A DNA stretch of 46,235 bases from positions 1-46,235 of the forward strand of contig UQWM01000018.1 of NCBI GenBank assembly GCA_900544795.1, in the 5' to 3' direction. Positions 40,370-46,235 of the stretch are shown one piece after another. Made by a program: the position numbers and the translations under genes. Position 1 is the stretch's first letter, and each line of letters begins with the position of its first letter. The notes below the pieces were generated by a model that was not told where the DNA came from, did no database searches, and saw nothing but the letters and a program-made list of their open reading frames with translations. This DNA is from an uncultured Phascolarctobacterium sp. GTDB taxonomy: Bacteria; Bacillota; Negativicutes; Acidaminococcales; Acidaminococcaceae.

Positions 40370-41402
40370 CGTTTGCACTGCTTTCTGCACTGGCTAATTT
40401 GGCAATGGTCAGTGCGCGGATCTTAGCTTCGATCTCACTGGTCATTTCCGGGTTTTCTTTCAGGAAGTCTTTAACCTTTTCTTTGCCCTGTCCCAAACGC
40501 ACTTCGCCGTAAGAATACCAGGCGCCGCTTTTATTAATGATCTCCAGGTCTGCCCCCAGATCGACGATACAGCCCTCATGCGAGATGCCTTCGCCATACA
40601 TGATATCAAATTCAGCCTGTTTGAAAGGCGGAGCGATCTTATTTTTAACTACTTTAACACGGGTACGGTTACCAATCATATCGTTTCCGTTTTTCAAGGT
40701 TTCGATACGGCGCACATCCAAACGAATAGTCGAATAGAATTTAAGCGCGCGGCCGCCGGTAGTAGTTTCCGGGTTGCCAAACATAACGCCAACTTTTTCA
40801 CGGATCTGGTTGATAAAGACCGTCGCACATTTAGATTTAGAAATAATGCCGGTCAGCTTACGCAATGCCTGACTCATCAGACGTGCCTGCAAACCTACAT
40901 GGGAATCACCCATTTCGCCTTCGATCTCGGCGCGGGGCACCAAAGCTGCTACCGAGTCGATAACGATTATATCGATAGCGCCACTACGCACTAAAGCGTC
41001 GGCGATCTCCAAAGCCTGTTCGCCGTTATCCGGCTGCGAGATCAGCAGATTATCAACATCTACACCCAATTTACGGGCATATTCAGGGTCCAAAGCATGC
41101 TCGGCGTCGATAAACGCTGCATAGCCGCCGATCCTTTGTGTTTCTGCGATCATATGCAGGGCAACGGTTGTTTTACCAGACGATTCAGGGCCATAGATCT
41201 CAATGACTCTGCCACGGGGAATACCGCCCACCCCTAAAGCTATATCTAAAGACAAAGCGCCGGTCGGAATGACCTCGATGTTCATTTTAGCGCTGGCTTC
41301 GCCCAATTTCATGATCGAGCCTTTGCCAAAATCCTTTTCGATCTGACGCAGGGCATTTTCTAACGCTTTTGTCCTGTCAGCATTCAATTTATCCGTACTC
41401 AT
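40335..41402 (-). CDS. recA: Recombinase RecA
   Basis: RecA forms the strand-exchange filament and triggers LexA cleavage. The 355-residue product has Walker A GPESSGKTT at residues 71-79, Walker B (IIVIDSVAAL), the L1/L2 DNA-binding loops (EIEGEMGDSHVGLQAR; FGNPETTTGGRALKFYS) and a short acidic tail. Length and motifs are standard. The ATG follows GGAGG. A promoter with an SOS box lies 50-75 bases upstream, and recX overlaps its 3' end. Confidence 0.98.
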   Translation of the reverse strand: MSTDKLNADRTKALENALRQIEKDFGKGSIMKLGEASAKMNIEVIPTGALSLDIALGVGGIPRGRVIEIYGPESSGKTTVALHMIAETQRIGGYAAFIDAEHALDPEYARKLGVDVDNLLISQPDNGEQALEIADALVRSGAIDIIVIDSVAALVPRAEIEGEMGDSHVGLQARLMSQALRKLTGIISKSKCATVFINQIREKVGVMFGNPETTTGGRALKFYSTIRLDVRRIETLKNGNDMIGNRTRVKVVKNKIAPPFKQAEFDIMYGEGISHEGCIVDLGADLEIINKSGAWYSYGEVRLGQGKEKVKDFLKENPEMTSEIEAKIRALTIAKLASAESSANDAEPIVQELND

Positions 41403-41450
41403 TTAATCAAGCCTCCTATGTTCTACTGATCTATATTATCATCTACAAAT

Positions 41451-41479
41451 AGTATACAAACAGCTGTTCGATATGTCAA
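41451..41479 (-). promoter_or_regulatory. SigmaA promoter of recA-recX
   Basis: The minus strand has -35 TTGACA (perfect), a 17-base spacer and -10 TATACT. The spacer contains the SOS box. Confidence 0.88.
41457..41470 (-). promoter_or_regulatory. LexA/SOS box in the recA promoter
   Basis: CGAACAGCTGTTTG on the minus strand matches the Gram-positive LexA (DinR) consensus GAAC-N4-GTTC with one change in the last base of the core. It sits exactly between -35 and -10, where repressor binding would block RNA polymerase. Confidence 0.85.
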
Positions 41480-41504
41480 GGTTTATTTATTTTTTAGCAG
41501 TCGT

Positions 41505-41548
41505 AAAATACATAAAACCGCATAAACATTTTGTTTTGCGGTTTTATG
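41505..41548 (-). terminator. Terminator after hslO
   Basis: A 12-bp stem CATAAAACCGCA / TGCGGTTTTATG on the minus strand is followed by a moderate TATTTTA tract, between hslO and the recA promoter. Confidence 0.75.
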
Positions 41549-41583
41549 CTTGCTTTGTTTAAAACAATTTTACTACTTGTTAT

Positions 41584-42438
41584 TTATTTTTTCAACAGCC
41601 CAGCGATCTCGTCCCGGGTAAATTTGTAGGTTTCGTTGCAGAACTGGCAGTGTACTTCGGTCTCTTCGTCCTCGCTCATAGAAGCGATGTCTTCCTGACC
41701 CAGGGTAGCCAACGTTTCCAAAACTTTGGCTCTGCTGCACCGGCATTTAAATGCTACTTCCATGCTCTCTTGTATCGTCACATCCAGCCCACGGGCGATA
41801 GTTTCAATCATTTTAGCGGGTGTATATCCCAGCTCCAAAAGCTGCGTCACATATGGTGTCAGGCTAATGTTTTCTTCCAACCTGGCCAAAGTTTCATCGG
41901 TGCAGCCTGGCATGGCCTGAATAAAATAGCCGCCGGAAGCGACGATCTTGCCTTCCTTATCAACCAATACTCCCAGCGCTACCGATGACGGCGTTTGTTC
42001 GGAAGTATAAAGATAGTTAGTCAGGTCGCTGGCGATCTCGCCGTCGACCAGCTCCGCATAGCCAGTAAAAGGCTCGGCGTTTTGCAGATAGCGGGTCACG
42101 ATGATGTTGCCTGTTCCCAAAGCGCCGCCAACATCCAGCTTACCGTTTTTCAGCGGTAAAAACACATCGGGATCACCTACATAACCACGCACATGAGTGC
42201 CCTCGGCATCGGCAACCACTTCGCCGATAGGCCCGTCACCCTTCAAACGCAGGGTGATGCGTTCATTATCTTTCATCGTTGCGGCAATAAGCAGGGCTCC
42301 ATTCATTGCCCTGCCTAAGGCGGCACTGGCCAGATGGGAGGTATGATGCCTGTCGGCAGCCTCCTGTACCAAATTAGTAGTACACAGCGCGTAAATGCGC
42401 ACGCCTTCCGCAGTGCCTTTAGTTAAAATATCTTTCAT
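41584..42438 (-). CDS. hslO: Redox-regulated chaperone Hsp33
   Basis: Hsp33 is a holdase activated by oxidative unfolding of its zinc site. The 284-residue product has the typical substrate domain (TSHLASAALGRAMNGALL near residue 33, GGYFIQAMPGC) and the C-terminal zinc switch with C232-x-C234 and C264-x2-C267. The AGAGGT site is eight bases upstream of the ATG. It follows ribH by 56 bases with no strong terminator, so read-through from the FMN-riboswitch operon is plausible. Confidence 0.95.
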   Translation of the reverse strand: MKDILTKGTAEGVRIYALCTTNLVQEAADRHHTSHLASAALGRAMNGALLIAATMKDNERITLRLKGDGPIGEVVADAEGTHVRGYVGDPDVFLPLKNGKLDVGGALGTGNIIVTRYLQNAEPFTGYAELVDGEIASDLTNYLYTSEQTPSSVALGVLVDKEGKIVASGGYFIQAMPGCTDETLARLEENISLTPYVTQLLELGYTPAKMIETIARGLDVTIQESMEVAFKCRCSRAKVLETLATLGQEDIASMSEDEETEVHCQFCNETYKFTRDEIAGLLKK

Positions 42439-42494
42439 TAGCAGTTACCTCTTAGTTTACTATGGATTTACGTTACGGCAAGCGCCGTATAAAA

Positions 42495-42956
42495 TTAGAT
42501 GGTTTTCAGCAGATTTACCATTTCGATAGCAGTCATAGCAGCATCGACGCCTTTGTTACCGGCTTTAGTACCGGCACGCTCGACAGCCTGCTCGATGTTT
42601 TCGGTAGTCAGCACGCCAAACGCTACGGGAACGCCGGTCTCCAGGCTAACATGCGCCACACCTTTAGACACCTCGGCACAAACATAGTCGAAATGCGGGG
42701 TAGACCCACGTATAACTGCGCCCAGACAGATAACGGCGTCATATTTACCACTGTTAGCCAGCTTTTGCGCTGCCAGCGGGATCTCGAAAGCACCCGGTAC
42801 CCAAACCGCGGTGATCGCTTCGCTTTCTGCGCCGTGACGCTCCAGGCAGTCTACAGCACCGCTTAAAAGCTTGCTGGTGATAAATTCGTTAAAACGGGCT
42901 ATAACGATAGCCACCTTCATACCTTGCGCTGTTAATTGGCCTTCTAAAGTTTTCAT
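42495..42956 (-). CDS. ribH: 6,7-dimethyl-8-ribityllumazine synthase
   Basis: RibH condenses the ribityl-aminopyrimidine with dihydroxybutanone phosphate in riboflavin synthesis. The 153-residue product has IVIARFNEFIT near residue 20, WVPGAFEIP (substrate site) near 53, and CLGAVIRGSTPHFDYV with the catalytic His. GGAGG is eight bases upstream of the ATG at 42956, and only two bases from the ATG at 42962, so the shorter form is chosen. It is fourth in the ribDE-BA-H order controlled by the FMN riboswitch. Confidence 0.96.
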   Translation of the reverse strand: MKTLEGQLTAQGMKVAIVIARFNEFITSKLLSGAVDCLERHGAESEAITAVWVPGAFEIPLAAQKLANSGKYDAVICLGAVIRGSTPHFDYVCAEVSKGVAHVSLETGVPVAFGVLTTENIEQAVERAGTKAGNKGVDAAMTAIEMVNLLKTI

Positions 42957-43010
42957 ATTCATTGCCTCCAGTAATGTTATTTTGATATTGATCAATTTGG
43001 CACTTGGCTA

Positions 43011-44249
43011 TCAGCAGCAGTTGCAGTGCTTGTGGCCTGCCTCGCCCTCATGCAGCTCGTGTCCCATTTTTTCTTCTTTTACTTCCAGGTAAAACTCGTT
43101 AAATGGATTAGCGTCAATAACGATGGGCACCCTGTCGCTGACTGTAATGCCGTAACCCGACAGCCCCACCCGTTTAGCCGGGTTGTTAGTGATCAGGCGC
43201 ACACTGGTCAGCCCCAAGTCTGAAAGGATCTGTGCACCGATACCATAATCGCGCAGATCGGGCGCAAAGCCCAGCTTGACGTTGGCTTCTACTGTATCGT
43301 AGCCCTCATCCTGCAAAGCATAGGCTCTGATCTTATTAGCCAGGCCAATGCCACGCCCTTCCTGACGCATATACAGCACCACGCCGCAGCCTTCCTGCTC
43401 GATCATTTTTAAAGCCGTTGCCAACTGGTCGCCACAGTCGCAGCGCAGCGAGCCAAAAGCGTCGCCGGTAAGGCACTCGGAATGTACACGCACCAAAACG
43501 TTCTCTTTGCCAGCTACGTCGCCTTTAACGATAGCTACGTGGCACAAATCGTCCAAGTCGTTTTCGTAAGCAACGGCACGGAAATTGCCGTACTTGCTGG
43601 GCAGCGCAGCCACAGCCGCACGATGCACCATTTTTTCGTGGCCCTTACGGTAAGCAACCAAAGCCGCTACAGTAATAAACACCAGCCCATGCTCCCTGGC
43701 AAACTCCTTCAGTTCAGGCGTACGCGCCATATTACCGTCGTCGCTCATGATTTCGCAGCAAATGCCCACCGGCTTTAAGCCAGCCAGCTTACACAGGTCA
43801 ACAGTCGCCTCGGTGTGGCCAATGCGGCGCAGCACGCCGCCTTCACGGGCACGCAGCGGAAACACATGGCCCGGACGGCGAAAATCTTCCGGCTTAGCAT
43901 CAGCATCAGCGCATTTTTTCATTGTATAAGCGCGTTCATGCGCCGAAATACCAGTAGTTGTATCCACATGGTCTATAGATACGGAAAACGCCGTTTCGTG
44001 ATTATCGGTGTTTTGCGCCACCATCGCTCCAAATTGCAGCTTGTCCATGATCTCGGCCGACGCCGGCATACAAATCAGGCCGCGGGCATATTTTGCCATA
44101 AAGTTTACTGCCTCGGGGGTGCACAGCTCGGCCGCCATAATCAGGTCGCCTTCGTTCTCTCTGTCCTCATCGTCAGTCACCAAAACCATTTTACCGGCCT
44201 TTATCGCCTCGATAGCCTCGTCAACTGTATTGAATTTAAAATCTTCCAT
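43011..44249 (-). CDS. ribBA: Bifunctional DHBP synthase / GTP cyclohydrolase II
   Basis: The N-terminal half (to about residue 200) is RibB, making 3,4-dihydroxy-2-butanone 4-phosphate (DDEDRENEGDLIMAAE near residue 26). The C-terminal half is RibA, GTP cyclohydrolase II, with the zinc site SECLTGDAFGSLRCDCG and RQEGRGIGL. The start at 44249 (412 residues) is eight bases from GGGAGG; an ATG two codons earlier is too close. The last 16 residues are unusually His/Cys-rich, ending GHKHCNCC, beyond the normal domain boundary. Confidence 0.96.
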   Translation of the reverse strand: MEDFKFNTVDEAIEAIKAGKMVLVTDDEDRENEGDLIMAAELCTPEAVNFMAKYARGLICMPASAEIMDKLQFGAMVAQNTDNHETAFSVSIDHVDTTTGISAHERAYTMKKCADADAKPEDFRRPGHVFPLRAREGGVLRRIGHTEATVDLCKLAGLKPVGICCEIMSDDGNMARTPELKEFAREHGLVFITVAALVAYRKGHEKMVHRAAVAALPSKYGNFRAVAYENDLDDLCHVAIVKGDVAGKENVLVRVHSECLTGDAFGSLRCDCGDQLATALKMIEQEGCGVVLYMRQEGRGIGLANKIRAYALQDEGYDTVEANVKLGFAPDLRDYGIGAQILSDLGLTSVRLITNNPAKRVGLSGYGITVSDRVPIVIDANPFNEFYLEVKEEKMGHELHEGEAGHKHCNCC

Positions 44250-44266
44250 TTTCATAGCCTCCCTTT

Positions 44267-44926
44267 TTAGACAAATCCGTTTTCAAATAAAGTCGCTTTA
44301 CTTAAAACACTGGTTGTATTAGTTTTTGCTTTCTTATTATCAAACCGCAGCAGCTGCTCCACATATTTGCCGATGATATCGGTTTCTAAATTTACTTCGT
44401 CGCCCACCGTTTTAAAGCCCAGCGTCGTTTCCTTCGACGTATGCGGGATCAGCGACACCGAAAAAGTATCGTCCGTGACCTCCGTCACCGTAAGGCTGAT
44501 CCCGTCGATAGCGATAGAGCCCTTGTGCAGGATATAACGCATCAGCTCCGGCGGCGTTTTGACAGTTACCACGTTAGCTATACCGTCCTGGCGGCACTTG
44601 CTGATAACGCCGATGCCCTCGACGTGGCCGCTGACGATGTGGCCGTCCAGCCCATCTATCAAACGCAGCGTCCGCTCTAAATTTACCCGGTCGCCGCTGC
44701 GCAGATCGCGCAGATTAGTAAGCCGTACCGTTTCCGGCATCACATCGGCAGTAAATTCGCCGCTGCCCAGCACTACTACCGTCAGACATACGCCATTTAC
44801 AGCCACGCTGTCGCCTATTTTTAAATTATCCAGCACCTTTTTGGCGGCTACGGTCAAATGATAACTACTCTGTACCCGTTTTAAGCCGCGCACGGTGCCA
44901 AGTTCTGCAACCAAGCCTGTAAACAT
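44267..44926 (-). CDS. ribE: Riboflavin synthase, alpha chain
   Basis: The enzyme dismutates two lumazines to riboflavin. The 219-residue product has two tandem lumazine-binding repeats, starting MFTGLVAELGTV and then GDSVAVNGVCLTV, with the second GSIAIDGISLTV / LIPHTSKETTLG. The ATG lies one base after the ribD stop. A GGAAG site in the ribD end serves initiation. Operon position two in ribD-ribE-ribBA-ribH. Confidence 0.95.
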   Translation of the reverse strand: MFTGLVAELGTVRGLKRVQSSYHLTVAAKKVLDNLKIGDSVAVNGVCLTVVVLGSGEFTADVMPETVRLTNLRDLRSGDRVNLERTLRLIDGLDGHIVSGHVEGIGVISKCRQDGIANVVTVKTPPELMRYILHKGSIAIDGISLTVTEVTDDTFSVSLIPHTSKETTLGFKTVGDEVNLETDIIGKYVEQLLRFDNKKAKTNTTSVLSKATLFENGFV

Positions 44927-44927
44927 A

Positions 44928-46037
44928 TCAGCAGCGCTTCCTTTCCACCCTGCCCGTCAGCAAAATATCTGCTCCTAAAGGCAGCGTTTCGGTATCTGTT
45001 AAAACATAACAATCTTCCATCAAGGCAAAGCCCCTGCCGCCCACCGGCGTCAACGCCTCCTTGCCGCCAATCAGCTTCGGAGCGATAAAAGCATAGATAC
45101 GGTCAACCAGCCCGGCTTCTAAAAAGTCGCCGTGCACCGTGCTGCCGCCTTCCACCAAAATACTGGTAAGATTACGTTTAGCCAGCTCCTCCAGCAGCGC
45201 TGCTATAGGCAGCTTACCGTCAATTGACGGTAATTGCAGCACCGCTACCTTAGGCAGCGCCTGCAAAGCCTCCAGCTTCGTCTGCCTGCCGGCAGCCAGT
45301 TTCGTACCCGTCACCAGCAGGGTATCAGCTTCGCCGTCAAAAATTTTCGCCGTCAGCGGTAGCTCACAGTTACTGTCCAGCACTATCCGCAGCGGATTCC
45401 TTCCTTCTACAAGGCGCGTCGTCAGCTCAGGGTCGTCAGCCAGCACAGTATTTTTGCCAACTAAAATGCAGTCGTGGGCTCTGCGCAGATAATGCCCGTA
45501 AGCACGTGCATCCTCGCCGGTGATCCATTTAGAATCGCCCGTCCTGCTCGCTATCTTACCGTCCAATGTCATTGCATATTTCATCGAAACGAACGGCCTT
45601 CCGGTCACGATCCAATGCAAAAACTTCTCGTTCAATAGTCGGGCCTCTTCCTCGCACACACCCACCGTCACTTCGATCCCCGCATCGCGCAAGCGTTTAA
45701 AGCCGTTGCCTGCCACCTTCGGATTAGGGTCTTCTATAGCCGCTACCACCCGCTTTAAACCGGCGGCGATGATCGCCTCGCAGCAAGGGCCGGTACGGCC
45801 AAAGTGCGAACATGGCTCCAACGTCACATAGATCGTGCCACCGCGGGCCAGCTTCTTCGCTTCCTTCAGCGCGTTGATCTCGGCATGGGGCTGACCTGCC
45901 TTATGATGATAGCCTTCACCCACCACCTCGCCGTCAGCGCTTACTATTACAGCACCCACCATCGGGTTGGGGCTGGTATCGCCTTCGGCCAGGCACGCCA
46001 GTGCCAGTGCCTGCCGCATATATAATTCGTCGTCCAT
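44928..46037 (-). CDS. ribD: Bifunctional pyrimidine deaminase/reductase RibD
   Basis: RibD deaminates and then reduces the GTP-derived pyrimidine. The 369-residue product has an N-terminal deaminase with zinc motifs HAE (GQPHAEINAL) and the PCx2-8C-type CSHFGRTGPCCEA, and a C-terminal reductase (KYAMTLDGKIASRTGDSKWI, ILVEGGSTVHG). The start at 46037 (MDDELYMRQAL) is set by AAGGTGAC. A longer open frame upstream runs through the riboswitch terminator and is not coding. It is the first gene behind the FMN riboswitch. Confidence 0.96.
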   Translation of the reverse strand: MDDELYMRQALALACLAEGDTSPNPMVGAVIVSADGEVVGEGYHHKAGQPHAEINALKEAKKLARGGTIYVTLEPCSHFGRTGPCCEAIIAAGLKRVVAAIEDPNPKVAGNGFKRLRDAGIEVTVGVCEEEARLLNEKFLHWIVTGRPFVSMKYAMTLDGKIASRTGDSKWITGEDARAYGHYLRRAHDCILVGKNTVLADDPELTTRLVEGRNPLRIVLDSNCELPLTAKIFDGEADTLLVTGTKLAAGRQTKLEALQALPKVAVLQLPSIDGKLPIAALLEELAKRNLTSILVEGGSTVHGDFLEAGLVDRIYAFIAPKLIGGKEALTPVGGRGFALMEDCYVLTDTETLPLGADILLTGRVERKRC

Positions 46038-46077
46038 CCAGTCACCTTCTTCAGCAAACTTACGGTGCCCGGGCATC

Positions 46078-46119
46078 AAAAAAGCCATAGGCAAAACCGT
46101 TGGGGTTTTACCTATGGCT
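46078..46119 (-). terminator. Riboswitch expression-platform terminator
   Basis: On the minus strand a long stem beginning AGCCATAGGTAAAAC, with complement GTTTTGCCTATGGCT, is followed by six U residues. It lies between the FMN aptamer and ribD and should form when FMN is bound. Confidence 0.9.
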
Positions 46120-46140
46120 CGCAAAACGAACTCATAGCTG

Positions 46141-46235
46141 CCTTTTCTCATCCAGACTATACTGTCGGTACCGGAATCACACCGGATCATGCTCCACCAG
46201 GGAAGCTCGCGGACTATAACCGCCGGTAGGGAATC
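46141..46235 (-). promoter_or_regulatory. FMN riboswitch (RFN element), 5' edge cut by the window
   Basis: The minus strand contains the conserved RFN segments CCCTACCGGCGG, AGTCCGCGAGC, ATGATCCGGTGTGATTCCGG and CCGACAGTATAGTCTGGATG in the correct order. Only the 5' strand of the first helix (the GGGGCAGGGTG-type segment) is missing, beyond the end of the window. Together with the terminator downstream it should shut off rib transcription at high FMN. Confidence 0.93.

Noticed and set aside
42474..42489. Hairpin TACGGC/GCCGTA between ribH and hslO.
   Set aside because: No U-run follows on the minus strand, so it was not called a terminator.
46038..46190. Open frame continuing from ribD into the riboswitch.
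   Set aside because: It translates structured RNA; the deaminase domain begins at 46037.
1..46235. CRISPR array, insertion sequence, prophage, toxin-antitoxin or defence cluster.
   Set aside because: No regularly spaced repeats, transposase, phage structural genes or defence domains were seen; coding frames are intact and colinear.

Overview
The window is bacterial chromosome made almost entirely of housekeeping genes, packed in long operons with strong AGGAGG-type ribosome binding sites. An IspH protein fused to ribosomal-S1 repeats, CodY, a PheB/UPF0735-type ACT protein, Hsp33, [FeFe] hydrogenase with its HydF maturase, and a PlsY/PlsC lipid pathway together suggest an anaerobic Firmicute, most likely of the Negativicutes (possibly Acidaminococcaceae such as Phascolarctobacterium). 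The taxonomy is inferred from gene content and order, not from a search. Almost every gene lies on the minus strand. The exceptions are a nicotinate phosphoribosyltransferase, hydF and rpmB.

Layout, with minus-strand operons read from high to low coordinates. (1) 46235-41505: an FMN riboswitch with terminator, then ribD-ribE-ribBA-ribH and hslO. (2) 41479-39854: recA-recX behind a promoter that contains a LexA/SOS box. (3) 39852-38140: rny with its own promoter, a terminator-like hairpin in the leader and an odd start codon. (4) 38083-34483: a small zinc-ribbon protein, rpmB (plus strand), and recG with a TVP38-type membrane protein. (5) 34447-30712: a hydrogen/acetate block of hydA (with C-terminal rubredoxin), hydF and a SatP-type acetate transporter. 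(6) 30707-28392: nicotinate phosphoribosyltransferase and a UgtP/MGDG-synthase-like glycosyltransferase, transcribed divergently from overlapping promoters. (7) 28395-23043: dprA-topA-trmFO-yczE-like. (8) 22969-21147: xerC-codY. (9) 21096-18709: guaB and a PaaG-like crotonase. (10) 18696-9241: a ten-gene run of site-2 protease, trpS, scpA, scpB, rluB, flavoprotein, cmk, plsC, ispH-rpsA and fni. (11) 9233-5309: DUF512 radical-SAM protein, cobO, der, plsY. (12) 5263-2500: HTH-ACT protein, hom, thrB. (13) 2476-108: tRNA-Pro(GGG), a Cys-pair protein, prfC.

Functionally the window joins chromosome maintenance (recA, recX, recG, dprA, topA, xerC, scpAB), RNA and translation (rny, rpmB, S1, trpS, rluB, der, prfC, trmFO, tRNA-Pro), membrane lipid and isoprenoid synthesis (plsY, plsC, glycosyltransferase, ispH, fni), cofactors (riboflavin, cobalamin, NAD) and hydrogen/acetate metabolism. 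No insertion sequence, prophage, CRISPR array or defence island was seen, and no stretch above 300 bases lacks a gene. The most unusual signals are regulatory or are small fused/uncharacterised proteins: the rny leader and start codon, the terminator between tRNA-Pro and the prfC operon, overlapping divergent promoters, the hydA L2 substitution, the DUF512 gene and the HTH-ACT gene. I did not find a clearly new multi-gene system.
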